Assembly: GCF_029961185.1 (NCBI RefSeq)
Contig: NZ_JASBQQ010000007.1
Location: forward strand, 127,501-191,500
DNA length: 64,000 nucleotides
Origin: Albidovulum aestuarii
GTDB taxonomy: Bacteria > Pseudomonadota > Alphaproteobacteria > Rhodobacterales > Rhodobacteraceae
Reading direction: 5' to 3'
A program made the position numbers and the translations under genes. Position 1 is the stretch's first letter; each line of letters begins with the position of its first letter. Of this stretch, positions 18,816 to 27,623 are shown in pieces. Under the pieces are notes generated by a model. It was given only the letters and a program-made list of their open reading frames with translations, was not told where the DNA came from and made no database searches.

Positions 18816-19901
18816 ATGTATGTCGCGACAAAAGGCGGCGAGCGCGCCATTGACGCCGCACATGACTGGCTGGCCGAGGAACGACGGGGCGATCCCGCCG
18901 TTCCCGAACTCACCATCGCGCAAATCCGCGAACAGATGCGGCTCGCGGTCAACCGGGTCATGGCGGAAGGCTCGCTCTACGATCCCGACCTTGCTGCATT
19001 GGCGATCAAGCAGGCGCGGGGCGATCTGATCGAGGCGATTTTTCTCGTTCGGGCCTACCGTACCACGCTGCCGCGCTTCGGGTCGTCCCACCCGGTGGAA
19101 ACCTGTGACATGGCGATCACCCGGCGCATCTCGGCCACGTTCAAGGACGTGCCGGGTGGGCAGGTTCTTGGCCCCACCTTCGACTACACGCACCGCCTGC
19201 TCGACTTCAAATTGATGGCCGACGGCGAGGCCCCAACAGCCGCCCGCAAGCCCGCCGATCCGGAGCCCGCGCCACATATCCTCGCCTTACTGGACCGTGA
19301 CGGGCTGATGGAGCCGCTGGCCCACGACGGTGCCACGCCGCGCGACCTGACGCGCGAGCCGCTGGAACTGCCCGCCGACCGTCCTCTGCGCCTTCAGGCC
19401 CTGACGCGCGGCGATGAGGGGTTCCTCCTCTCGCTCGCTTATTCCACCCAGCGCGGCTATGGGCGCACGCATGCCTTCGTCGGCGAGCTGCGCATTGGCA
19501 CCTGCGCGGTCGAGATGGAGATCCCAGAACTCGGCTTCGCGGTCGAGATCGGCGAGATCGAACTGACAGAATGCGAGACGGTGAACCAGTTCACCGGATC
19601 AAAGACCGAGCCGCCGCAATTCACGCGCGGCTACGGCCTTGTCATGGGGCAATCCGAGCGCAAGGCGATTTCCATGAGCCTCGTCGAGCGTGCATTGCGG
19701 TGGGAGGAACTGGGCGAGGAAAATACCGGCGCGCCTGCGCAGGATACGGAGTTTGTCCTCTACCACTCCGACAACATCCAGGCGACCGGGTTCCTCGAAC
19801 ATATCAAGCTGCCCCACTACGTCGATTTCCAGTCGGAACTGGAGCTTATCCGCAAACTGCGTCGCGCCGTCGCTCCTGAAAGACTGGAGGCCGCGGAATG
19901 A
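18816..19901 (+). CDS. phnI: C-P lyase core subunit PhnI
   Basis: A 361-residue core subunit; with PhnG, PhnH and PhnL it catalyses displacement of adenine from ATP by the phosphonate. It starts 'MYVATKGGERAIDAAH', and the conserved tail holds 'ARGYGLVMGQSERKAISM'-type sequence and 'YHSDNIQATGFLEHIKLPHYVDFQ'. It begins one base after phnH and overlaps phnJ by four bases. Confidence 0.96.
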   Translation: MYVATKGGERAIDAAHDWLAEERRGDPAVPELTIAQIREQMRLAVNRVMAEGSLYDPDLAALAIKQARGDLIEAIFLVRAYRTTLPRFGSSHPVETCDMAITRRISATFKDVPGGQVLGPTFDYTHRLLDFKLMADGEAPTAARKPADPEPAPHILALLDRDGLMEPLAHDGATPRDLTREPLELPADRPLRLQALTRGDEGFLLSLAYSTQRGYGRTHAFVGELRIGTCAVEMEIPELGFAVEIGEIELTECETVNQFTGSKTEPPQFTRGYGLVMGQSERKAISMSLVERALRWEELGEENTGAPAQDTEFVLYHSDNIQATGFLEHIKLPHYVDFQSELELIRKLRRAVAPERLEAAE

Positions 19902-20770
19902 CCGAACACGCCTACAACTTCGCCTATCTTGATGAGGCGACCAAACAGATGATCCGCCGCGCAATCCTGAAGGGGCTTGCCATTCCCGGATATCAGGTTC
20001 CCTTCGCCAGCCGCGAAATGCCGATGCCTTACGGCTGGGGTACAGGCGGCGTTCAGGTAACGGCCGCCTGCCTTACGCCCTCCGATACGCTGAAGGTCAT
20101 CGATCAGGGGGCGGATGACGCCACGAATGCTGTGTCGATCCGCAAGTTCTTCGAACGCACTGCCCGTGTCGCAACCACGACCGCGACGGCGGAGGCGAGC
20201 GTCATTCAGACCCGGCACCGCATACCCGAGGAAAGGCTCAGTGAAGGCCAGATCCTCGTCTATCAGGTGCCGATCCCCGAACCGCTACGTTTTCTCGAAC
20301 CGCGCGAAAGCGAGACCCGGCGCATGCATGCGCTGGAGGAATACGGGCTGATGCATGTGAAACTTTACGAAGATATCGCGCGGCATGGCGAGATCGCGAC
20401 TTCTTACGCCTATCCGGTGAAGGTCGAGGAGCGATATGTCATGGACCCTTCCCCGATCCCGAAATTCGACAATCCGAAACTGTCGGGCATGGCCGCGATC
20501 CAGTTGTTCGGCGCAGGACGCGAACAGCGCATCTATGCTCTGCCGCCCTATACCGAGGTGGTGAGTCTCGATTTCGAGGACCACCCGTTCGAACCGATGA
20601 AGGCCGATCACGACTGCGACCTTTGCGGTGCGGGGGAGAGTTACCTTGACGAGCTCATCACCGACGATGCGGGCGGGCGGATGTTTGTCTGCTCCGACAC
20701 CGATTTTTGCGCCGCCCGCCGGGCCGGGGGTCATCGCGGGCGTCTGGTCCCGGAAGGAGACGCCGCATGA
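19898..20770 (+). CDS. phnJ: radical SAM C-P lyase PhnJ
   Basis: A 290-residue catalytic subunit that breaks the C-P bond of ribose-1-phosphonate-5-phosphate using an iron-sulfur cluster and SAM. The cysteines that hold the cluster and the catalytic thiyl are all present: Cys240, Cys243, Cys265 and Cys271 in 'CDLCGAG...FVCSDTDFC'. The glycine-radical site corresponds to Gly31 in 'LAIPGYQVPF'. Nothing essential is missing, so the pathway should be active. ATGA overlaps on both sides. Confidence 0.97.
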   Translation: MTEHAYNFAYLDEATKQMIRRAILKGLAIPGYQVPFASREMPMPYGWGTGGVQVTAACLTPSDTLKVIDQGADDATNAVSIRKFFERTARVATTTATAEASVIQTRHRIPEERLSEGQILVYQVPIPEPLRFLEPRESETRRMHALEEYGLMHVKLYEDIARHGEIATSYAYPVKVEERYVMDPSPIPKFDNPKLSGMAAIQLFGAGREQRIYALPPYTEVVSLDFEDHPFEPMKADHDCDLCGAGESYLDELITDDAGGRMFVCSDTDFCAARRAGGHRGRLVPEGDAA

Positions 20771-21579
20771 CTGCGCATGATCCCCACATCGGCGCGATGA
20801 CTGCCGCAATCGATATGCCATTGTTGAGCGTCGGCGGACTGACCAAGACTTACGGCTCCGGGCGCGGCTGCGCCAATGTCAGCTTCGACCTGTGGCCCGG
20901 TGAAGTACTGGGAATCGTCGGCGAAAGCGGTTCGGGCAAGTCAACGCTGCTTGGCTGCCTTGCCGGGCACATACGACCCGATGCGGGCCGCGTGGTTTAC
21001 GACCTTGATGGTCACGCCCGTGACACTGTCTCGATGGCGGAACCGGATCGACGGCGGCTGTCGCGCACAGAATGGACGTTTGTACACCAGAACCCCCGGG
21101 ACGGGCTGCGCATGGGGGTTTCGGCGGGCGGCAATGTCGGCGAAAGGCTGATGGCCGTAGGTGCCCGGAATTACGGCGCGATCCGCGAGACAGCGACCGA
21201 TTGGCTGGAACGGGTGGAGATCGCGGCCGACCGCATCGATGACCGTCCGCGCGCCTTTTCCGGCGGCATGCAGCAGCGCCTCCAGATCGCGCGCAATCTG
21301 GTGACCGGCCCCCGGCTGGTCTTCATGGACGAACCCACGGGCGGGCTCGATGTCAGCGTGCAGGCCCGGCTTCTCGACCTTCTGCGCGGCCTTGTCCGCG
21401 ATATGGGCCTGTCGGTGATCATCGTCACCCATGACCTTGCCGTCGTCCGGCTTCTGGCCGACCGGCTAATGGTGATGAAGGACGGCCGCGTGATCGAAGA
21501 GGGGCTGACCGATCAGGTCCTCGACGATCCGCAGGCCGCCTATACCCAGCTCCTCGTCTCCTCCGTCCTGCAGGTGTGA
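20767..21579 (+). CDS. phnK: C-P lyase ABC-type subunit PhnK
   Basis: A 270-residue ABC-family ATPase that binds the PhnGHIJ core rather than a membrane permease. Walker A 'GESGSGKST' is at 52-60; 'FSGGMQQRLQIARNL' and 'LVFMDEPTGGLDVSVQARLLDLLR' follow. ATG 20767 overlaps the phnJ stop by four bases; two further ATGs (20797 and nearby) are possible but less well placed. Confidence 0.95.
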   Translation: MTAHDPHIGAMTAAIDMPLLSVGGLTKTYGSGRGCANVSFDLWPGEVLGIVGESGSGKSTLLGCLAGHIRPDAGRVVYDLDGHARDTVSMAEPDRRRLSRTEWTFVHQNPRDGLRMGVSAGGNVGERLMAVGARNYGAIRETATDWLERVEIAADRIDDRPRAFSGGMQQRLQIARNLVTGPRLVFMDEPTGGLDVSVQARLLDLLRGLVRDMGLSVIIVTHDLAVVRLLADRLMVMKDGRVIEEGLTDQVLDDPQAAYTQLLVSSVLQV

Positions 21580-21582
21580 CCC

Positions 21583-22266
21583 ATGATCGAGATCGAGAAC
21601 CTGTCGAAGCATTTCACCCTGCACAATCAGGGCGGTGCAGTCATACCGGTAATGGCGGGGGCGGAACTCCAGGTCAGCCCTGGCGAATGTGTTGCGCTGA
21701 CCGGCCAGTCGGGGGCGGGCAAGTCTACACTGATGCGGATGATCTATGGCAACTACCTTTCCGCGGGCGGGACGATCCGGGTGAACGGGACCGACATCAC
21801 CCGCGCCACTCCACGCGAGATCATCCGGCTCAGGCGCGAGGCGCTCGGCTATGTCAGCCAGTTCCTGCGCGTCGTGCCCCGCGTACCGACCCGCGCGGTG
21901 GTGGCTGAGCCCCTGCTGGCCCTCGGAACTGATACCGCTACAGCCTATGCCCGCGCCGAGGAATTGCTAGCGATGCTCAACATCCCCGAACCACTCTGGT
22001 CGCTCTCACCCACGACCTTTTCGGGCGGCGAGCAGCAGCGCGTGAACATCGCCCGTGGCTTTGCCCATCAATACCCGGCGATGCTGCTGGATGAACCCAC
22101 TGCTTCGCTCGACGTGAATAACCGTGAGGTCGTGCTGACGCTTATCCAAAAGGCAAAGGCGCAGGGTGCCGCGATCATCGGCATCTTTCATGACGAAGCC
22201 GCGCGGGCGCGGGTCTGCGACCGCGAGGTCGATGTGACCCGCTTCACCCCCGCGCAGGCTGCGTGA
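21583..22266 (+). CDS. phnL: C-P lyase ABC-type subunit PhnL
   Basis: A 227-residue ABC-family protein needed with PhnGHI for the nucleotide displacement step. Walker A 'GQSGAGKST' is at 41-49; 'FSGGEQQRVNIARGF' and 'AMLLDEPTASLD' are present. Typical PhnL sequence 'YVSQFLRVVPRVPTRAVVAEPL' distinguishes it from PhnK. It begins three bases after phnK. Confidence 0.95.
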   Translation: MIEIENLSKHFTLHNQGGAVIPVMAGAELQVSPGECVALTGQSGAGKSTLMRMIYGNYLSAGGTIRVNGTDITRATPREIIRLRREALGYVSQFLRVVPRVPTRAVVAEPLLALGTDTATAYARAEELLAMLNIPEPLWSLSPTTFSGGEQQRVNIARGFAHQYPAMLLDEPTASLDVNNREVVLTLIQKAKAQGAAIIGIFHDEAARARVCDREVDVTRFTPAQAA

Positions 22267-22267
22267 G

Positions 22268-22816
22268 ATGGCGCGCTTTGGTCAGCTTGTCGCTCTTGTC
22301 GGTCCCTCGGGCTCAGGCAAGGATACGTTGCTGGCCGGTCTCGCCCGCGCCTGCCCCGACCTCCATGTCGCCCGCCGCACCATCTCGCGCCCGGCCTCGG
22401 CGGAAACCGAGCCCTATGAGAGTGTCATCCCCGAACAATTCGCAGCCCTCCGCGCGGACGGGGCCTTTGCGCTCCACTGGCAGGCGCATGGGCTTTTCTA
22501 CGGAATCCGCCACCGGGAACTCGTCCCGCTTCAGGATGGACGGGTCGTCATTTTCAATGGCTCGCGCAGAGCGCTTCCCGGAATCATCGCCTATCAACCC
22601 GACGTCCGGGTCATCACGGTAACCGTGCCGCCCGACCTTCTCGCGGCCCGCCTTGCCGCGCGCGGGCGCGAGGATGCCGACGAGATCGCCGCGCGGCTGA
22701 AACGCACGGACCTTGCACTGGCGGGCCATCTCACCTCGGGCGTGGTGTGGAATGACGGCACGCCGGAGGAAGGCATCGCCCGGCTGGTCGAATTGCTTCA
22801 GCCGGTCAACGCGTGA
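22268..22816 (+). CDS. phnN: ribose 1,5-bisphosphokinase PhnN
   Basis: A 182-residue guanylate-kinase-like enzyme that phosphorylates ribose 1,5-bisphosphate to PRPP, returning the ribose carrier to nucleotide metabolism. Walker A 'GPSGSGKDT' is at 12-20 and the 'RTISRPASAETEPYES' substrate loop follows. It starts one base after phnL. Its last 19 bases overlap the convergent DUF1045 gene. Confidence 0.92.
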   Translation: MARFGQLVALVGPSGSGKDTLLAGLARACPDLHVARRTISRPASAETEPYESVIPEQFAALRADGAFALHWQAHGLFYGIRHRELVPLQDGRVVIFNGSRRALPGIIAYQPDVRVITVTVPPDLLAARLAARGREDADEIAARLKRTDLALAGHLTSGVVWNDGTPEEGIARLVELLQPVNA

Positions 22817-23475
22817 CGGGACATCAGATGGAACTGCCCCGCCTCATCCTCACCGAAAAGGCAGATATCCTCAATCCGGAAAGGCCCGGACAGATGAGGG
22901 CCGAACCAGGCGCGCGCGGTGGATTCGATTTCCGCCAAATCTCCGGTGACGGGTCCGGTCAGTGTCAGATGAAAGCGAAATTCTTCCAGCACGTAGGGAT
23001 AGCCATAGGTGTCGAGCAGGGCCCGTTGCCGTGTCGTCAGGCTGTCCGGGCAGCGGCGTGCATACTCGGCCGCAGTCAGGGGGGCGCGGAAGGGCTCGAA
23101 GGCATCGATGATCCGGGCGGCCAGCGCAGCGATACCTTCGACAGGCTCGTCCGGAACCAGCGCAAGAAACCGGCCGATCCGGGCGACCGACAGCCCGCCC
23201 GCCGTGACCGGCGCGAGGGTCGCGGCGAGATCCGAAACTGCGGTGTTGAGTGCATCCGCGTCCGCCCCCTTCAACCGGAACGGTGGCTTCAGCGTGCCGT
23301 GAAATCCGTAACGGCGCGGCTCTGCAGTCAGCGCAGGCAAGTCGAGGCCGACGAAAGCCGGTTGCGCCGCGGCCCGGTCTTGCAAAGCGTCCCGGCCCAG
23401 CCAGGAAGCCGCCGCATCGGCAAAGGCGCCGTCCCTGGGCGCATAGTAGATCGCATAGCGTGTCATCACTCTCAT
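22798..23475 (-). CDS. DUF1045 2H-phosphoesterase-like phosphonate protein
   Basis: A 225-residue protein of the family found in C-P lyase clusters. Two H-x-T motifs, His59-Gly-Thr and His169-Leu-Thr, are the catalytic pair of the 2H phosphodiesterase superfamily. No phnP gene is visible in the cluster, so this may open the 5-phosphoribosyl 1,2-cyclic phosphate left by PhnJ; that substitution is inference. Start is ATG 23475 ('ggag' four bases upstream) or ATG 23466 three codons later. Divergent from phnM. Confidence 0.82.
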   Translation of the reverse strand: MRVMTRYAIYYAPRDGAFADAAASWLGRDALQDRAAAQPAFVGLDLPALTAEPRRYGFHGTLKPPFRLKGADADALNTAVSDLAATLAPVTAGGLSVARIGRFLALVPDEPVEGIAALAARIIDAFEPFRAPLTAAEYARRCPDSLTTRQRALLDTYGYPYVLEEFRFHLTLTGPVTGDLAEIESTARAWFGPHLSGPFRIEDICLFGEDEAGQFHLMSRHALTG

Positions 23476-23495
23476 TCAGCTCCAGTCGCACAGAC

Positions 23496-23515
23496 ATGTC
23501 ACCGCCATGTGACAT
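23496..23515. promoter_or_regulatory. inverted repeat in the DUF1045/phnM divergent promoter
   Basis: Perfect 7-base arms 'atgtcac' and 'gtgacat' with a six-base spacer, in the 83-base gap between two divergent genes. Read with 11-base spacing it also resembles a degenerate Pho box (nine of fourteen positions). Either a PhoB site or another dimeric regulator's operator. Confidence 0.4.
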
Positions 23516-23558
23516 TCTCCTGCCACAGAAACGCTGACCAGACCGAACGGAGCCAGCA

Positions 23559-24701
23559 GTGACCGAAACCGTCCTTGCCAATGCCAAGATCGTCCTTCCG
23601 ACGGAGGTCATCTCCGGTTCGCTTGCCCTGCGGGACGGGGTGATCACCGACATCGCCCAAGGCGCAACGGTCCTGCCCGGCGCGATCGATTGCGAAGGCG
23701 ATCTGGTGATGCCCGGTCTGATCGAACTGCATACCGATAACCTGGAACGCCACATCCAACCCCGGCCGGGCGTTGACTGGCCGCATGCCACGGCAATCCT
23801 TGCCCACGATGCCGAGCTTTGCTCGGTTGGCATCACGACGGTCTTTGACGCGCTTCGCGTGGGTTCTGTCTTTTCCAACGACCGGTCGCATTATGGGGAA
23901 TATGCCCGGCAGGTCGCCAGTGAACTTTTGGACCTGCGCGACCGCGAGGCGCTGAGGATCAGCCACTTCATCCATCTGCGCGCTGAGGTCTGTTCCGAAA
24001 CGCTGATTGACGAGCTGGAAAAGTTTGGCCCGGATGACCGGGTTGGTATCGTCAGTCTCATGGACCATACGCCGGGCGAGCGCCAGTTCCGAGATGTGGA
24101 AAAACTGCGCGACTATATCTGCGGCAAACACGGGCTGTCGGCGGATGAGTTCTCGGCCCACGTCGCCAGCCAGATCGCTTTGAAGGAAGAGGTTGGCGCA
24201 CGTCACGAAGCGGCTGCTGTCGCGGCTGCGCGCCGTTACGGCGCTGTACTCGCGTCACACGACGACACGACCTCCGATCAGGTTGCCTGTTCGGCCGCGC
24301 ATGGCGTTCATTTTGCCGAATTCCCGACCACGGTCGAGGCAGCGGACGCCTGCCGCCAACAGGGTATCGCAGTGATGATGGGCGCGCCCAACCTGATCCG
24401 GGGCGGTTCGCATTCCGGCAATGTCGCAGCGCATGTCCTGGCAGAGGCGAACCTGCTCGACATCGTCTCATCCGACTACGTTCCCTCGTCGCTTCTGGGC
24501 TCGGCTTTGTTCCTGGGTGACCTCTGGGGCGACGTAGCGCGCGGCATCCGTACCGTTACCGCCCATCCGGCCGAGGCCGTCGGCCTGAGTGACCGTGGGC
24601 GACTGGAACCCGGTGCGCGCGCCGATTTGATCCGGGTGCGGCGCACAGCCGGATCTGGCGCGGTACATGGCGTCTGGGTGTGGGGTGTACGAGTCGGGTA
24701 A
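23559..24701 (+). CDS. phnM: phosphonate triphosphate hydrolase PhnM
   Basis: A 380-residue amidohydrolase-superfamily enzyme that removes pyrophosphate from 5-triphosphoribosyl-1-phosphonate, the product made by PhnGHIL. Metal-binding 'GLIELHTDNLERH' is at about 53-65, with further conserved 'SLMDHTPGERQF', 'LASHDDTT' and 'SSDYVPSSLL'. The start is GTG 23559 with 'ggag' upstream; no ATG fits. It has its own promoter and runs into the convergent btaB, with 12 bases between stops. Confidence 0.94.
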   Translation: MTETVLANAKIVLPTEVISGSLALRDGVITDIAQGATVLPGAIDCEGDLVMPGLIELHTDNLERHIQPRPGVDWPHATAILAHDAELCSVGITTVFDALRVGSVFSNDRSHYGEYARQVASELLDLRDREALRISHFIHLRAEVCSETLIDELEKFGPDDRVGIVSLMDHTPGERQFRDVEKLRDYICGKHGLSADEFSAHVASQIALKEEVGARHEAAAVAAARRYGAVLASHDDTTSDQVACSAAHGVHFAEFPTTVEAADACRQQGIAVMMGAPNLIRGGSHSGNVAAHVLAEANLLDIVSSDYVPSSLLGSALFLGDLWGDVARGIRTVTAHPAEAVGLSDRGRLEPGARADLIRVRRTAGSGAVHGVWVWGVRVG

Positions 24702-24713
24702 ACCGGGCGGACC

Positions 24714-25382
24714 TCAGAACTGAGCCCCGATTTCGCGCCGCCGCATAAGAACCCCTGACTGGGCATAACCGCGATAGAGACTTTCTGTTTGTGCCGTGCT
24801 GCCGGTTTCGTCGGCGACGCAGGTCAATACGCTGCCAAAATCATCTCGCGGCGTGACGTGGAACTTGCGTAACCAGGCCCGAAGGCCGGTGCGGAACCAG
24901 TTGGGCAGGCCAGACTGTGTGCCAAAATCGACAATGTGCAACTCCCCTCCTGACGCAAGATGCCGCGCCGCCTCAGCCAGTGCGCCGTGCCAGTCAGGTA
25001 TCATCGACAGGCTGTAGGACAGGACGATGCGGTCGAAACCTGCGACACCGAACAGCCGCGCTGAATCGAACCGGCAGGCATCTGCTTGCGCCAGAGCCGC
25101 CGTGCCATCGAGCTTCGTTCGCGCCGAGCGTAGCATCTCCTCCGAGATGTCGAGCCCGTAAAGTCGGCATTCGGGATAGGTCCGGCCGATCCGGTCGAGG
25201 TTGCGCCCGGTACCGCAGGCAATCTCCAGTATCCGCGATCCGGGTGGTGGCGCGAGACGGGCAATGAGGCGGTCGCGGCCCAGAAGGTAGTAGCGGCGCG
25301 TCAGATCATAAAACAGCCTCTGGTGCCGGTAGGTGGCATCCATTAGCGCTGCGTGGGCAAGCGAGTTCTCCATTCCGTTCAT
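24714..25382 (-). CDS. btaB: betaine lipid N-methyltransferase BtaB
   Basis: A 222-residue class I SAM methyltransferase. The SAM site 'ILEIACGTGRN' is at 51-61, with 'LYGLDISEEML' and 'VLSYSLSMIPDW' behind it. Coupled by a four-base overlap to btaA, it should add three methyl groups to diacylglycerylhomoserine to give the betaine lipid DGTS, acting at the inner membrane. Without btaA beside it, this would only be callable as a generic methyltransferase. Confidence 0.88.
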   Translation of the reverse strand: MNGMENSLAHAALMDATYRHQRLFYDLTRRYYLLGRDRLIARLAPPPGSRILEIACGTGRNLDRIGRTYPECRLYGLDISEEMLRSARTKLDGTAALAQADACRFDSARLFGVAGFDRIVLSYSLSMIPDWHGALAEAARHLASGGELHIVDFGTQSGLPNWFRTGLRAWLRKFHVTPRDDFGSVLTCVADETGSTAQTESLYRGYAQSGVLMRRREIGAQF

Positions 25383-26614
25383 GCCTTCAGCCGGTAGAGG
25401 TGAACGCCGCCATAGATCGCCGACCGGTCGGTCGCCAGCGCCGCCTTCGACCGTTCAACGTCGTAGTCCCAGCGGGCAAGGGTCGCTGCTGAAACCCGGC
25501 CGGGCAGGATGTCGGCCGCTCCTCCAGTCCTGAACAGGACCCGCGCACCTGGCGCGGCTGTCCGGGTGATCTGTTCCCAAAGTGCGTTCAACTGGGCGTC
25601 CGTCATCCAGTCCTGCGCATCGAGCAGGACATAGCAATCCCGTGAGGCCGCCTTTTCCGCGGCCAACAGATCGGTCAGCGAGCGGTTCGTTACCCGCACC
25701 CGAGAGGCAGCGTCGCGAAGTCCCGCGAAGTTCTCAGGCGAGAGATAGGGAGGGACGGCGCGGTTTTCGGCCTCGGCATAGCCGCGGTGGAAGGCCTGCC
25801 AGGCGAAGTAGTTGTCCGAGATCGGAAAATCGCAGATGAGCTTGCGGGTGCGTTCGCGCAGGACGGGTATCACATCGCCCCCGGCATCGGCGGCAAGTTT
25901 TTCGTACTGCGCTGGAGGGATGCCGAGGCCAAAGAGCGACGCCCGGCGGCGGGCGAGGAAACGGATGAGCGGCTTGTCGTACAAAGGTGCGATGCGGGTA
26001 TCGAAAAAGGTTCGCTGCTCGTCCAGCGTCCGCGCGGACAAGAGCGGTCGGAAATCGACACCGCCAAGACGCGCGATCAGATGCACCGCCGCGATGAACC
26101 GGCCCAGCAGGCCGAAACGATAAAAGCCGCGTTCGAACATCGCGATGCGGCGGCGCCCATAGGGGCGCGCCTCCCAATAGCGCCGGGTTTCGGCATCGAG
26201 TGCGGGCGCAATCAGGCGGTCATAGACGGCGGCGTTGCCCTTGCAGTCGGCCCGACCAAAGAATGCATAGAAACTGGAATGGTCGGGCAGTGTGAAGGCA
26301 GCCGCGATCTTGAGCTTCAGGAGCGCGACATGGGCGGGCGAGAGATCGACGGCGGTGATAGAACGGGGATGCGCAGTCAGATAAGACATCACGTTGCAGC
26401 CGCCCGACGCGATGCAGACCATGCGGTCTTCCGGGCAAAGATCCAGCGCGACCATATCGGCGACCGGGTCTTCCCATATCTGGGGATAGACGAGGCCCTC
26501 GAATAGCCGCGCAAAGATCCGCTCCAGCAAACCGGTCGTGCTCAGCGCGGAATTCTGGTGAACGGCCGAACCGATCTGGTCGGTGAATGCCGGGGAATAA
26601 CTAATCTCGCTCAT
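25379..26614 (-). CDS. btaA: S-adenosylmethionine:diacylglycerol 3-amino-3-carboxypropyltransferase BtaA
   Basis: A 411-residue DUF3419-family protein. It moves the aminocarboxypropyl group of SAM to diacylglycerol, giving diacylglycerylhomoserine, the first step of DGTS synthesis. Family blocks are 'LVYPQIWEDPVADMVALDL', 'IASGGCNVMSYL' and 'ITAVDLSPAHVALLKLK' at the N-terminus and a second SAM-like fold from about residue 290. ATG 26614 overlaps the plcP stop; the upstream open frame lies inside plcP and is rejected. DGTS replaces phospholipid during phosphate limitation in alphaproteobacteria. Confidence 0.93.
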   Translation of the reverse strand: MSEISYSPAFTDQIGSAVHQNSALSTTGLLERIFARLFEGLVYPQIWEDPVADMVALDLCPEDRMVCIASGGCNVMSYLTAHPRSITAVDLSPAHVALLKLKIAAAFTLPDHSSFYAFFGRADCKGNAAVYDRLIAPALDAETRRYWEARPYGRRRIAMFERGFYRFGLLGRFIAAVHLIARLGGVDFRPLLSARTLDEQRTFFDTRIAPLYDKPLIRFLARRRASLFGLGIPPAQYEKLAADAGGDVIPVLRERTRKLICDFPISDNYFAWQAFHRGYAEAENRAVPPYLSPENFAGLRDAASRVRVTNRSLTDLLAAEKAASRDCYVLLDAQDWMTDAQLNALWEQITRTAAPGARVLFRTGGAADILPGRVSAATLARWDYDVERSKAALATDRSAIYGGVHLYRLKA

Positions 26615-27435
26615 GCGGCCTCGCGTTTTTTCCGGCGCTGCGCGCGCCGATTGACGAATGATGGATTGAGGATGTTCCGGGGGGCGAACTGTGTACCAGC
26701 ACGCGTCTCGGAGGCCCAGTCGATCAGGTGCAGTGTCCCGTCGTCCCGCTCGACGACGGCAGTGCAGCTTTCGACCCAATCGCCCGTATTGACATAGTCC
26801 AGATCGCCGATCCGGCGCATATTTGCGCTGTGGATATGCCCGCATATGATGCCGTCATAGCCACCCCGGCGGGCCTCGTCCGTCAGGACCTGTTCATACT
26901 CGCTGATGTAGTTGACCGCGCGCTTGACCTGCTGCTTGGCCCAGTTCGACAATGACCAGTATTGCCCACCCCAAAGCCGCCGCGCCCGATTGAACCAGAT
27001 ATTCAGCCACAGAGCGAATTCATAGGCGCGGTCACCCACATGCGCGAGCCATCTGGCGTTCACGACGATCGAGTCGAACTGGTCCCCGTGTGTTACGAGG
27101 AAACGCCGACCATCGGCCGTGACGTGTTCGGCCTCTGCCACAACCTCCACCCCGCCGAAGTGCGTACCGAGATAAGATCGCATGACCTCGTCGTGATTGC
27201 CCGGAATGAAGATGATCGAGGCACCGTCATGCGCTCTGGCCAAAAGAGATTGTACCACGTCGTTGTGTGACTGTGGCCAGTGCCAACCACGGCGCAATTG
27301 CCAGCCATCGACGATGTCACCGACAAGGTAGTAGGCTTCGGCTTCATTCTGTTTCAGGAAGTCGAAAAGAAGCTCCGCCTGGCAGCCCCGCGTGCCTAGA
27401 TGCGTGTCAGAAATAAATATGGTACGGAATTTCAT
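26611..27435 (-). CDS. plcP: PlcP-type phospholipase C (metallophosphoesterase)
   Basis: A 274-residue calcineurin-like phosphoesterase, often labelled UDP-2,3-diacylglucosamine diphosphatase. Metal ligands are all present: Asp10-x-His12, Asp40, Asn80-His81, His116 and His200-x-His202. Sequence phrases such as 'SDTHLGTRGCQAELLFDFL' and 'LVGDIVDGWQLRRGWHWPQSHNDVVQ' match PlcP proteins that strip head groups from phospholipids under phosphate stress, leaving diacylglycerol. Here it is cotranscribed with btaA and btaB, which use that product, so I prefer PlcP over LpxH. Start ATG 27435; GTG 27441 is an alternative. Confidence 0.85.
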   Translation of the reverse strand: MKFRTIFISDTHLGTRGCQAELLFDFLKQNEAEAYYLVGDIVDGWQLRRGWHWPQSHNDVVQSLLARAHDGASIIFIPGNHDEVMRSYLGTHFGGVEVVAEAEHVTADGRRFLVTHGDQFDSIVVNARWLAHVGDRAYEFALWLNIWFNRARRLWGGQYWSLSNWAKQQVKRAVNYISEYEQVLTDEARRGGYDGIICGHIHSANMRRIGDLDYVNTGDWVESCTAVVERDDGTLHLIDWASETRAGTQFAPRNILNPSFVNRRAQRRKKREAA

Positions 27436-27481
27436 ATTCACCCCAACCTGTGGCGTTGTTGCGCCAAGATATGCTGGCGGC

Positions 27482-27499
27482 GCTACAGGATTGTGACGG
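27482..27499 (-). promoter_or_regulatory. candidate Pho box upstream of plcP
   Basis: On the minus strand 'ccgtcac-aatc-ctgtagc' has the 11-base repeat spacing of a PhoB box, matching nine of fourteen consensus positions, 47-64 bases before the plcP ATG. PhoB control is established for plcP in rhizobia, so a site here is expected. Confidence 0.4.
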
Positions 27500-27623
27500 A
27501 CGCAGAACAGCGTGCACTAATTCCACCATGTTAAGTTTGTGGAACAAGCCCCCGGCGGTTCAAGTGGCCATGCTTCATCCACTGTGGGACCCGTTATCCG
27601 GCTCGGACGCTTGGATTGATGCT

